Assembly: GCF_022919715.1 (NCBI RefSeq)
Contig: NZ_CP095042.1
Span: 3,906,001 to 3,970,000 of the forward strand
Length of the DNA stretch: 64,000 nucleotides
Reading direction: 5' to 3'
Source of the DNA: Agromyces sp. H17E-10
GTDB lineage: Bacteria > Actinomycetota > Actinomycetes > Actinomycetales > Microbacteriaceae
Below, piece by piece: positions 56,050 through 64,000 of this stretch (its first letter is position 1; each line of letters opens with the position of its first letter). Made by a program: the position numbers and the translations under genes. The notes under the pieces were generated by a model that was not told the DNA's origin, searched no databases, and worked only from the letters and a program-made list of their open reading frames with translations.

Positions 56050-56856
56050 ATGTCCTCCCGTGCGGAGAAGATCTGGAACTATCTCATTCTCGGCCTACTC
56101 GCACTGGTCGTGCTGTGGCCGGTCGGCACGTTCCTGGCCGCGGCCCTCAGCCCGGACCGGGCCGGGCGACCGAGCGCCGACCTGCAATGGGGCAACTTCG
56201 TCACCGCCTGGGAGAACGCCGAGTTCGCCCGCTCCATGACGGTCTCGCTCGTGATCACCGTCTCCGTGGTGGTCATCGGCGTCATTCTCGCGCTCATGGG
56301 CGGATACGCGTTCGGCGTCCTGGGCGTCATCGGCGATCGATGGTTCTTCCCTCTGATCCTGCTGGGGATGATGATCTCCCTCGAAGCGATCATCGTGCCG
56401 CTCTACTACCAGTTCCGAACGCTCGGGCTGACCGACAATCTCCTCGGCGTCATCCTCATCCACCTGGGAATGGGTGTGCCGTTCGGGATCTTCTGGATGC
56501 GTGCGGCCTTCAGGGCCCTGCCGCGGGGGATCTTCGAGTCGGCCTCACTGGATGGCGCCGGGCCGATGCGGATGCTGTGGTCGATCGCCGTGCCCAACCT
56601 CATGCCTGCGGTGTACACGCTGGTCCTGCTCAGCTTCATGTGGACCTGGAACGACTACTTCCTCTCGCTCGTGTTCCTCCATGGTGACAACCAGACCGCA
56701 ACCGTCGCGCTCGGCGTCTTCCAGGGCAAGTACGTGACGCAGATCAACCTGATGGCGGCAGGCGGCCTCATCGTCGCCGCACCGGTCCTCATCCTCTACG
56801 TGATCTTCCAGCGCAAGTTCATCTCGGGCATGCTCGCCGGGGCGATCAAGGAATGA
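56050..56856 (+). CDS. Sugar ABC transporter permease (MalG type)
   Basis: A 268-residue membrane subunit with six helices. The EAA loop reads ESASLDGAGPMRMLWSIAVP, and WTWNDYFLSLVFL is a MalG-type signature near the end. GGAGTGAAC stands before the ATG, as at the binding-protein gene. No ATPase gene follows, so a shared ATPase (MsiK type) encoded elsewhere probably drives this importer. Confidence 0.94.
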   Translation: MSSRAEKIWNYLILGLLALVVLWPVGTFLAAALSPDRAGRPSADLQWGNFVTAWENAEFARSMTVSLVITVSVVVIGVILALMGGYAFGVLGVIGDRWFFPLILLGMMISLEAIIVPLYYQFRTLGLTDNLLGVILIHLGMGVPFGIFWMRAAFRALPRGIFESASLDGAGPMRMLWSIAVPNLMPAVYTLVLLSFMWTWNDYFLSLVFLHGDNQTATVALGVFQGKYVTQINLMAAGGLIVAAPVLILYVIFQRKFISGMLAGAIKE

Positions 56857-56893
56857 CCGCGCTCGGACGCGAATCTCAAGCAAAGGCAACAAC

Positions 56894-57682
56894 GTGCAAC
56901 TGACACCACAGATCCTCCCTACCGCGAACGCGATCGGCGACCTCCTCGCGGCGCGCATCGTCGACCGGATGACGGCGAAGGGCGATGCCCCCTTCCTGCT
57001 CGGCTGCCCGAGCGGCCGTACGGCGATGCCGGTCTATGCCGCCCTCACGCGTCATGCCGCCGAGGGAAGCGACTTGTCCCGACTGGTCATCGTGATGATG
57101 GACGACTACGTCGTTCCCGACGAGCGGGGCGAGTTGCACATCGTCGACCCCGAGGCGTCGTACTCGTGTCTCGGCTTCGCCCGTCGCGACATCCTCGCGC
57201 CCATCGCCGAGGCCTGCGCCGCTGCCGGCACCGTGCCCCCGACCGAACTGTGGACCGCGGATCCGAAGGCCCCCGAGGAATTCGATGCGCGCATCGCCGC
57301 AGCCGGCGGCATCGACCTGTTCCTGCTCGCATCAGGCGACAGCGACGGCCACATTGCGTTCAATCAGCCGGGCACCCCCCGTGCGACCAAGACGCACATC
57401 GTCGACCTCGGCGAGGCGACCCGCCGCGACAACATGGGCACGTTCCCCGAATTCACCCGTCTCGACATGGTGCCGCGCAACGGCGTCACGGTCGGCATCG
57501 ACACGATCGCGCGACTGTCCGCGGAGGTCGCGATGATCCTGTGCGGCGAGCACAAGCGCGACGCGTTCGCGCGCATCACGACGGCGGAATCGTACGAAGC
57601 GGATTGGCCGGCCACGATCGTCACCGAGTGCCGCAATGCGGAGTTGCTCGTCGATCGCGAAGCTGCGGCCCTTCCGGTCTGA
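56894..57682 (+). CDS. Divergent glucosamine-6-phosphate deaminase-like protein
   Basis: A 262-residue member of the NagB / 6-phosphogluconolactonase fold. Asp70-Asp71 in VMMDDYVVP match the general-base Asp72 of E. coli NagB. SDGHIAFNQPG keeps Asp151 and His153 (E. coli Asp141, His143), but the third member of the catalytic set, Glu148, is Gln158 here. It may therefore act on another sugar phosphate, run more slowly, or work as an isomerase. The start is GTG 56894. It sits between the importer and a BadF-type kinase, so an amino-sugar phosphate is a fair guess for its substrate. Confidence 0.8.
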   Translation: MQLTPQILPTANAIGDLLAARIVDRMTAKGDAPFLLGCPSGRTAMPVYAALTRHAAEGSDLSRLVIVMMDDYVVPDERGELHIVDPEASYSCLGFARRDILAPIAEACAAAGTVPPTELWTADPKAPEEFDARIAAAGGIDLFLLASGDSDGHIAFNQPGTPRATKTHIVDLGEATRRDNMGTFPEFTRLDMVPRNGVTVGIDTIARLSAEVAMILCGEHKRDAFARITTAESYEADWPATIVTECRNAELLVDREAAALPV

Positions 57683-57744
57683 GCCCCATCGACAAGACTG
57701 GCGGCGTCCTCGCCGAATCTCAGCAGCACAGGAAGGAGCACGAC

Positions 57745-58704
57745 ATGACCCTCTTGGAGACGGACAGCGCCTTGGCGCTGTCGGGTCATGTCGTCGGCGT
57801 CGACATCGGCGGCACCAAGACCCATGTGGCTGTCGCACGAATCGAAGCCGTCAGGAGTCGGCCGATCCGCGAGTTCGTCGTCCCGTCGGCCTCCTGGCGG
57901 GGTGCGCTCGGTGACTTCCGGGCCGACGGTGTCGCACTGCGAGACCTCCTCGTCGGCCATCTCGGCGAGTCGGTGCTCTCGGCGCCGCTCGCGGTGGGGG
58001 CGCACGGCTGCGACAACACCGATCAATGCCGCGAGCTCGAGCACGTACTCCGCCGGCTCTTCACCGGTCCCGTCGTCGTGGTGAACGACTCGGAGCTCAT
58101 GGCTCCGGCCATGGGCGTGGTCCGCGCGATCGGCGTGGTGGTCGGCACGGGATCGATCGCAACAGCTCGCGACGGCGGCGGCGAACTGCTGACGGCGGGG
58201 GGCTGGGGCTGGCTGCTCGGTGACGAGGGCAGTGCGCCCGCCCTCGTGCGCGATGCCACTCGGGCCGTACTGGCCCACCTCGACCGGGGCGAGGCGATCG
58301 ACGTGCTCGGGCAACGGTTGCTGGCCGCCTTCGCCGCCCGTGACGGTGCCGAACTCGCGCTCGCGGTCACGAGGGCCGCGTCGGCCGGGGCTTGGGGCGT
58401 TCATGCGCCCGAGGTGTTCACCGCCGCGGACGAAGGGTCCGCGATCGCCGTCGACGTCATCCGGAACGCGGGCGGCGAACTCGCTGGACTCGTCGACCAG
58501 CTCCTCGCGCGCGGCGTCCGTACGAATGCCGTCGTCGCGGGCGGCTCGGTGATCGAACGCCAACCCCGGCTGCAGAACGCGTTGCGGTCGGCCCTCGTAC
58601 GGCACCATGCCGACGTCGAATTGCACATCCTTTCCCGGTCGCCCGTAACGGGCGCCGTCGCACTCGCGCGCGGCATCGCCGGAGAAGCCACCAACAACCC
58701 CTGA
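57745..58704 (+). CDS. BadF/BadG-type sugar kinase (N-acetylglucosamine kinase-like)
   Basis: A 319-residue ASKHA-fold kinase. The phosphate-1 loop is GVDIGGTKTHVAVA, followed by VVVVNDSELMA, GVVVGTGSIATARDG and the family signature GGWGWLLGDEGSAPAL. The fold group includes N-acetylglucosamine kinases and ATPases of benzoyl-CoA reduction; a kinase role fits the context. GGAAGGAG precedes the ATG. It would phosphorylate the sugar released by the glycosidases, giving a substrate for the NagB-like protein. Confidence 0.85.
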   Translation: MTLLETDSALALSGHVVGVDIGGTKTHVAVARIEAVRSRPIREFVVPSASWRGALGDFRADGVALRDLLVGHLGESVLSAPLAVGAHGCDNTDQCRELEHVLRRLFTGPVVVVNDSELMAPAMGVVRAIGVVVGTGSIATARDGGGELLTAGGWGWLLGDEGSAPALVRDATRAVLAHLDRGEAIDVLGQRLLAAFAARDGAELALAVTRAASAGAWGVHAPEVFTAADEGSAIAVDVIRNAGGELAGLVDQLLARGVRTNAVVAGGSVIERQPRLQNALRSALVRHHADVELHILSRSPVTGAVALARGIAGEATNNP

Positions 58705-58723
58705 GAACGGAGCGTTCGCGCAC

Positions 58724-60061
58724 ATGAAAGTCACCTTGATCGGAGCAGGCAGCCGCGAGTTCGCCGGAAAGATCGTCCGCGACCTCCTCTTGAGCGAGCC
58801 CATCGCCGAAAAGGGCCTCGAGATCGTGCTGATGGACATCGCCGTCGAGCCGCTCGCGCAGATGGAGATGTATACCCGACAGCTCATCGAGCGGCTCGAC
58901 CATGCCGCCACCGTCTCGGCGACCACCGACCTGAACGACGCCGTCGCCGGGGCCGCTTTCGTGGTCACCGCGATCGAGGTCGACCGCTACCACTACTGGT
59001 CGCAGGACTTCACGATTCCGCGCAAGTACGGCTTCAAGCAGGTATATGGCGAGAACGGCGGCCCCGGCGGCCTCTTCCACGCCCTTCGCCAGTTCGGCCC
59101 GCTCCTCGAGATCGCCAGTGCGATCGAGGCACATGCCCCTGAAGCGCTGTTCCTCAACTTCTCGAACCCGGAGCACAAGGTCTGCGAGGCGATCTCGCGG
59201 CTCACCTCGGTGAAGGTGGTCGGGCTCTGCCACGGCTACTTCTACGGTGTACGGCAGATCTCGGCGCTGCTCGACATTCCAAGCGATCAGCTCGAGCTGC
59301 CCGCCGCCGGCATCAACCATTTCACGTGGTTCCAGGCGGTCCGCGACAAGAGCACGGGCGAAGACCTCTACCCGCGACTGCGTGAGCTCGAGCACGAGGC
59401 GAACTGGGTGTCGGATTGGCACGAGATCGGGCTCTCCCGCATCCTCTTCCGCCGTTTCGGCCTGTGGCCGTCGCCGAGCGCGAACCACATCGGCGAGTAC
59501 ATCTCGTGGGCCGACGACTACGTGCCCGCGCAGCTGCAGTACTTCAACGACCCCGGCGATGGTTCGCCCTGGCGTCAAGGCGCATCGACGCCCGAGTGGC
59601 ACTACCACATCGGGCTCGCCGACACCGACCGTCCGTTCCATGCTCCGCGCCCGAGCGGCGCGCTCGAAGACCAACCGCTCGAAGCCTCGGAAGAGCTCGC
59701 GATCCCCATCATCGAGTGGGTCGCCTGCGGCGTCGAGCGACCGCTCCCGGCGGTGAACATCCCGAACCGAGGGGCGATCCCGGGGCTCCCCGACGACATG
59801 GTGGTCGAGGTTCCCGCGCGGGCTGAGAACGGCACCCTGGTGCCCCTGTCGATGGAGGCGCTCCCCGAGGGCATCTTCGCGATGGTGCGCCTCCAGGGAT
59901 CGATCCACAAGCTGCTCGTCGAAGCCTACGTCGAGCGGTCCAAGGCGAAGCTGCTGCAGGCGATCCTCCTCGACCCGATCGTCGACAACCACAACCGCGC
60001 GGTCGCGATGCTCGACGAGTTCCTCGAACTCCAGAAGGATGCCCTGCCCCCGCTCACCTGA
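58724..60061 (+). CDS. Glycoside hydrolase family 4 protein
   Basis: A 445-residue NAD- and Mn-dependent glycosidase. The N-terminal Rossmann fold has VTLIGAGSREFAGKIV. Cys169-His170 in GLCHG and His199 in GINHFTW are the expected metal ligands, and NGGPGGLFHALR is a GH4 block. The usual NPMG-type sequence is LNFSNPEHKV here (Asn145, Asn148), so specificity is hard to infer; alpha- and beta-glycosides, phosphorylated or not, all occur in GH4. It is cytoplasmic and lies 19 bp after the kinase gene. Confidence 0.88.
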   Translation: MKVTLIGAGSREFAGKIVRDLLLSEPIAEKGLEIVLMDIAVEPLAQMEMYTRQLIERLDHAATVSATTDLNDAVAGAAFVVTAIEVDRYHYWSQDFTIPRKYGFKQVYGENGGPGGLFHALRQFGPLLEIASAIEAHAPEALFLNFSNPEHKVCEAISRLTSVKVVGLCHGYFYGVRQISALLDIPSDQLELPAAGINHFTWFQAVRDKSTGEDLYPRLRELEHEANWVSDWHEIGLSRILFRRFGLWPSPSANHIGEYISWADDYVPAQLQYFNDPGDGSPWRQGASTPEWHYHIGLADTDRPFHAPRPSGALEDQPLEASEELAIPIIEWVACGVERPLPAVNIPNRGAIPGLPDDMVVEVPARAENGTLVPLSMEALPEGIFAMVRLQGSIHKLLVEAYVERSKAKLLQAILLDPIVDNHNRAVAMLDEFLELQKDALPPLT

Positions 60062-60130
60062 GCATCCGGGCGCGGCCCACGTCGGGGTTCGCGCCCCCAG
60101 CCAACACGACCTCCACCAGAAAGCAGAAAC

Positions 60131-62491
60131 ATGACCCTCCCGCCGTTCGACGTCGACACCGTACTGTCAGAGCTCACGCTCGAGGAGAAGGCGTCACTGC
60201 TCTCGGGGCGCGATGACTGGTTCACACAGCCGATCGACCGCCCGGGGTTGACCGACCCGGTGCCGCCGATCGAGGTCGGTGACGGCCCCCACGGACTGCG
60301 CAAGGAGACCGGTGTCGACATGGTGTGGGTGCCGGCCACCGGTTTTCCGACCGCGTCGGCGATGGGCGCGTCGTGGGACCGCGACCTGATGCGCCGCGTC
60401 GGAGCCGCGATCGGCGAAGAGGCGCGGGCGCAGGGGGTCCAGGTCGTGCTCGGCCCGGGGGTCAACATGAAGCGTTCACCGCTCTGCGGTCGGAACTTCG
60501 AGTACTTCTCGGAGGACCCGATGCACTCCGGCGAGCTCGGCGCCGCCTACGTCGAGGGTGTGCAGTCGACCGGCGTCGGCACGTCGCTCAAGCACTTCGC
60601 GGCGAACAACCAGGAGATCGAGCGCACCCGCATCTCGGTCGTCGCCGACGAGAGGACGCTTCGCGAGACCTACCTGGCCGCATTCGAGCGGGTGGTTCTC
60701 AAAGCGGACCCATGGACGGTCATGTGCTCCTATAACCGCCTGCGGGGTGTGCATGCGTCGGAGAACCGGTGGCTGCTGACCGAGGTGCTGCGTGAGGACT
60801 GGGGCTACGAAGGCGCAGTGGTTTCGGACTGGAACGCCGTGCACGACCGCGTCGCCGCCATCCGCGCGGGGCTTGACCTCGAGATGCCGGGCACGGAGGG
60901 CCGCACTGATGCCGACGTCGTCGCAGCGGTGCGCGCCGGTGAGCTCGACGAGTCGGTGGTTGATGAGGCCGCCCGTCGAGTGTTGCGTCTCGTGGCGCGC
61001 GCCTACCCGGGTGCCGACCTCGTCGACGGCCCCGTGATGCGTCTTGGTCATAAGGCCGGTGACCGCCTCACTCCCGCGCAACTGGAGCTCTTGCGCGCGG
61101 ACGAGCACCATGCGCTCGCGCGTGAAGCCGCCGCAGCGTGCGTCACCCTGCTGCGCAACGAACCCGCGCCCCACGGCGCTGCTGCCCTGCCACTGGCCGA
61201 AGATGCCACCGGCACGGTCGCGGTCGTCGGTGCCTTCGCCCAGCACACCCGCATCCAGGGCGGCGGCTCGTCGGGCGTGGATCCCACCCGAGTCGACGCG
61301 CCGCTCGACGCCATCCGCGCGATCGCCGGAGAACGCGTCGTCTACGCGCCCGGCTACGTCTACCTGCCCAAGAACGCGTACCAGGACGACAACATCGCCA
61401 CCCTCGCCGCGCACGAGGTCGAGTTCGTCGAGGAGCGCCCGACCGTCGCACGCCGCTCGGCGACCCTCGCACGAGAACTCCAGCTCGCGGAGGCCGTGCA
61501 GCACGCCGTGAACGGCCCGGTCTCACCGACCGCAGCGCGACTCATCGACGAGGCCGTCGCCGCTGCCGGAGCCGCCGAGACGATCGTCGTCTTCGCCGGC
61601 CTGCCGCTCGCCTTCGAGCAGGAGGCCAACGATCGCGATACTCTCGCTCTGCCGCAAGACCAGGTCGCCCTCATCGGTCGCCTCGCCGACCTCCGGGAGC
61701 GCACCGGAGCATCGCTCGTGGTCGTCCTCTCCAACGGCACGGCCGTAACGATGGACCCGTGGCACGACCGCGTCGATGCGGTCGTCGAGTCCTGGCTCAC
61801 GGGGCAAGCACTCGGCGGCGCCGTCGCCGACGTCCTATTCGGACGCGTCAACCCCGCCGGCAAGATCTCCGAGACCTTCCCGCTCGCCCTCGAGGACACA
61901 CCCGGCCAGCCGAACTGGCTCGGTGAACGCGGCACCGTGCTCTACGGCGAGGGCGTGTTCATCGGGTATCGCTGGTACGACGCTCTGAACCGGTCGGTGC
62001 GATACCCGTTCGGTCACGGACTGTCGTACACCTCGTTCGCCTACTCCGACCTCTCTGTCGAGATCACGGATGCCACAGCCGGACGTGTTCTCGTGTCGGT
62101 CACGATCGCGAACGACGGTCCGGTCGCCGGCGACGAGATCGTGCAGCTCTATGTCGGCGACCCCGACGCCGAGGTGTACCGTCCCGTCCGCGAGCTGCGG
62201 GGGTTCGAGAAGGTCCGACTCGCGCCCGGAGAGTCCAACCGCGTCGCGTTCGAGCTCGAGAACCGCGACTTCTCATACTGGGACTCGGTCGCCGAACGCG
62301 GCGAAGGTCGTCTCGGGCTCTGGCGCAGGGAAGGGGGCGAGTTCCGCATCGAGGTCGGGGCGTCCTCGCGCGACATCCGCCTCTCTGAGGTCATCGAGTT
62401 GCCTGATGACACCACGATCCCGACGCTGGTCACCGACGCCGAACTGCAGGGCTCGAGCACCTCCCGCTTCGTCCAGGGGCACGCCGGATGA
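60131..62491 (+). CDS. Glycoside hydrolase family 3 protein (beta-glucosidase type)
   Basis: A 786-residue cytoplasmic enzyme with no signal peptide. The (beta/alpha)8 domain carries GPGVNMKRSPLCGRNFEYFSE-type substrate residues (positions about 108-128), KHF at 154-156 and the nucleophile Asp233 in VVSDWNAVHD. The alpha/beta sandwich domain and a C-terminal fibronectin-III-like domain (about 630-770) follow. Such enzymes remove terminal beta-glucose, xylose or N-acetylglucosamine, but the KHFxGH-type motif of GH3 N-acetylglucosaminidases is absent, so a beta-glucosidase is favoured. The stop overlaps the GH1 gene. Confidence 0.92.
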   Translation: MTLPPFDVDTVLSELTLEEKASLLSGRDDWFTQPIDRPGLTDPVPPIEVGDGPHGLRKETGVDMVWVPATGFPTASAMGASWDRDLMRRVGAAIGEEARAQGVQVVLGPGVNMKRSPLCGRNFEYFSEDPMHSGELGAAYVEGVQSTGVGTSLKHFAANNQEIERTRISVVADERTLRETYLAAFERVVLKADPWTVMCSYNRLRGVHASENRWLLTEVLREDWGYEGAVVSDWNAVHDRVAAIRAGLDLEMPGTEGRTDADVVAAVRAGELDESVVDEAARRVLRLVARAYPGADLVDGPVMRLGHKAGDRLTPAQLELLRADEHHALAREAAAACVTLLRNEPAPHGAAALPLAEDATGTVAVVGAFAQHTRIQGGGSSGVDPTRVDAPLDAIRAIAGERVVYAPGYVYLPKNAYQDDNIATLAAHEVEFVEERPTVARRSATLARELQLAEAVQHAVNGPVSPTAARLIDEAVAAAGAAETIVVFAGLPLAFEQEANDRDTLALPQDQVALIGRLADLRERTGASLVVVLSNGTAVTMDPWHDRVDAVVESWLTGQALGGAVADVLFGRVNPAGKISETFPLALEDTPGQPNWLGERGTVLYGEGVFIGYRWYDALNRSVRYPFGHGLSYTSFAYSDLSVEITDATAGRVLVSVTIANDGPVAGDEIVQLYVGDPDAEVYRPVRELRGFEKVRLAPGESNRVAFELENRDFSYWDSVAERGEGRLGLWRREGGEFRIEVGASSRDIRLSEVIELPDDTTIPTLVTDAELQGSSTSRFVQGHAG

Positions 62492-63891
62492 GCGGCATCC
62501 CTCGTCTGCCTGCCGCGCTGACCGCACGCGCACGCGACCTCGGCGGGCGCTTCCCCGCCGACTTCGTCTGGGGCGCGGCGACCGCCGCGCCCCAGATCGA
62601 AGGCGCCGTCTCGGCGGAGGGCCGCACGCCCAGCATCTGGGACACGTTCGCCCGTGTGCCGGGCGCCGTCGCGGGGGGCGACACGCTCGATGTCGCCGAC
62701 GACCACTTCCGGCGGTGGCGTGACGACGTCGCGCTCATGCGCGACCTCGGCCTCGGCGCGTACCGCTTCTCGATCGCGTGGCCTCGCGTCGTGCCCTCGC
62801 CGTACGGCGTCGTGAACCGGGCGGGACTCGACTTCTACGACCGACTCGTTGACGAGCTGCTGGCGAGCGGGATCGATCCGTTCATCACCCTCTATCACTG
62901 GGACCTGCCACAGTGGCAGCAAACCGTCGGCGGGTGGACCGATCGCTCCACCGCGCACCGGTTCGCGGAGTTCGCCGTGCACGTCGGGGAACGGCTCGGG
63001 GACCGGGTGCAGCACTGGATGACGCTCAACGAGCCGTGGGTGTATGTCTTCCTCGGGCACCTCGCCGGCGTCCATGCCCCAGGCCTGACCTCCGAGGAGA
63101 GCGCCGTGCGTGCAATGCACCACTCGCTGCTGGCGCACGGCCTCGGCGTGCAGGCGCTCCGCGCGGCCCTCCCCACCGAACGAGAGATCGGGATCGCGCT
63201 CAGCATGAGTCCGACCGAACCGGCCACTCCCACGCCCGAGGACATTGCGGCGGCCGAGCGCAACGACCTGTATCGCAACTGGCTCTTCCTCCACCCGATC
63301 ACGCACGGCGAGTACCACCCGCTCACGGAGGACCTCTTCCGCGAGAAGATCCCCGTCGAAGAAGGCGACCTCGAGACGATCGCCGAACCGATCGACTTCG
63401 TCGGCATCAACTACTACTCGCGAGCCGTGGTGGTGGGTGACGAAACCGTCCCAGTGACTCGCGCCCGCGAGACCCGACCTGATGGCACCTACACGGCGAT
63501 GGATTGGGAGGTGTACCCACAGGGGCTCACCGACATCGTCGCCCAGACGCACGAACGTTATGCCCCGAAGGCGATCTACATCACAGAGAACGGCTCCGCA
63601 TGGGAGGACGAGCAGGCCGCCGACGGATCGATCGTCGATTCGTCCCGGGTCGCGTACCTCCTGGACCATCTTGCGGCGGCGACTCGGTGCACCGATACGG
63701 GGATGCCGTTACGGGGGTATTTCGCATGGTCGCTCTTGGACAACTTCGAATGGGCCGAGGGCTACACGAAGCGGTTCGGCATCGTCGGCGTCGACTATGA
63801 AACGCAGCGGCGCACCGTGAAGCAGTCGGGTGCGGCCTACCGCGAGGTGCTCGACGCTCATCGTGAGGCGCGCTTTCCGATCGCGGAGTAG
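62488..63891 (+). CDS. Glycoside hydrolase family 1 beta-glucosidase
   Basis: A 467-residue cytoplasmic beta-glycosidase. The acid/base Glu182 is in TLNEPW and the nucleophile Glu367 is in YITENGS. The glycone-binding residues are visible as the N-terminal Gln in AAPQIEG, His-Trp in LYHWDLP and WSLLDNFEWAEGY near the end. A phosphate-binding Ser-x-Lys seen in 6-phospho forms is not present, so unphosphorylated beta-glucosides are likely. Its ATG overlaps the GH3 stop as ATGA, so the two are made together. Confidence 0.95.
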   Translation: MSGIPRLPAALTARARDLGGRFPADFVWGAATAAPQIEGAVSAEGRTPSIWDTFARVPGAVAGGDTLDVADDHFRRWRDDVALMRDLGLGAYRFSIAWPRVVPSPYGVVNRAGLDFYDRLVDELLASGIDPFITLYHWDLPQWQQTVGGWTDRSTAHRFAEFAVHVGERLGDRVQHWMTLNEPWVYVFLGHLAGVHAPGLTSEESAVRAMHHSLLAHGLGVQALRAALPTEREIGIALSMSPTEPATPTPEDIAAAERNDLYRNWLFLHPITHGEYHPLTEDLFREKIPVEEGDLETIAEPIDFVGINYYSRAVVVGDETVPVTRARETRPDGTYTAMDWEVYPQGLTDIVAQTHERYAPKAIYITENGSAWEDEQAADGSIVDSSRVAYLLDHLAAATRCTDTGMPLRGYFAWSLLDNFEWAEGYTKRFGIVGVDYETQRRTVKQSGAAYREVLDAHREARFPIAE

Positions 63892-63904
63892 GAAAGGAGT
63901 CTCG

Positions 63905-64000
63905 GTGAGGTTCGTCGTGCACAACCGGCAGCTCACGGAGTCACGGACGACGATTCGCGACTACGTACCCGAGCAGCCACGGGGTTCCGCGTTGCTCTGG
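63905..64000 (+). CDS. Start of an unidentified gene (partial)
   Basis: GTG 63905 follows GGAAAGGAG at 63891-63899 with good spacing, and the frame stays open for 32 codons to the window edge. The product begins VRFVVHNRQLTESRTT. I do not recognise the family. It should belong to the same operon as the GH1 gene. Confidence 0.6.
   Translation, partial: MRFVVHNRQLTESRTTIRDYVPEQPRGSALLW

Noticed and set aside
60131..62491. GH3 beta-N-acetylglucosaminidase, to fit an amino-sugar pathway
   Set aside because: The His-containing acid/base loop typical of GH3 N-acetylglucosaminidases is not seen, and the length and fibronectin-like C-terminal domain match beta-glucosidases.

Overview
The window is a 64 kb piece of a high-GC actinobacterial chromosome, most likely from Microbacteriaceae (an Agromyces-like organism). 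This rests on the very strong G/C third-position bias, the gene orders tal-tkt / ctaB / ctaA-sufBD-Rieske-sufC and rplU-rpmA-obgE-proB-proA-nadD-rsfS, a translational T-box before ileS, small families typical of actinobacteria (DUF4233 beside folC and ndk, DUF4031), and many leaderless promoters. No 16S gene is present, so the genus is an inference.

Positions 1-39,800 are mostly conserved core genes. They run: transketolase and the start of a probable transaldolase; haem O and haem A synthases either side of an AbiEi-like/DUF559 gene that is itself bracketed by a pair of 21-19-21 nt inverted repeats; the SUF iron-sulfur operon, which here lacks sufS and sufU; an M3 peptidase; a YdeI-like protein; a methyltransferase; valS with two small coupled genes; a complete peptide-type ABC transporter facing a GntR regulator across a palindromic operator; ileS with its T-box, then folC-DUF4233-ndk; a VKOR-family protein; RNase E/G with a structured leader; the ribosomal L21/L27-obgE-proBA block; nadD, a Pro/Ala-rich membrane protein and rsfS; and tRNA-Ala(GGC).

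At tRNA-Ala (39,696-39,771) the character changes. A terminator, an excisionase-like HTH gene and a tyrosine recombinase follow directly, then about 460 bp without a recognisable gene. No second copy of the tRNA end was found up to the right edge. The element is therefore either a remnant, or its cargo continues beyond the window.

The right-hand 22 kb is accessory metabolism in two modules. Module A (42,014-52,779) has a TetR regulator with a near-perfect 21 bp operator facing a CocE/NonD-type hydrolase, a DUF3237 protein, a complete peptide-type ABC importer, a YtcJ-like amidohydrolase and a GNAT protein with an unassigned C-terminal domain. It looks like an uptake-and-hydrolysis pathway for an unknown ester or amide. 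Module B (52,838 to the right edge) has a GntR/UTRA regulator facing a CUT1-type sugar importer without its own ATPase, a NagB-like protein with the catalytic Glu replaced by Gln, a BadF-type amino-sugar kinase, and cytoplasmic GH4, GH3 and GH1 glycosidases. It probably imports and splits a small glycoside that may contain an amino sugar; its real substrate is not known.
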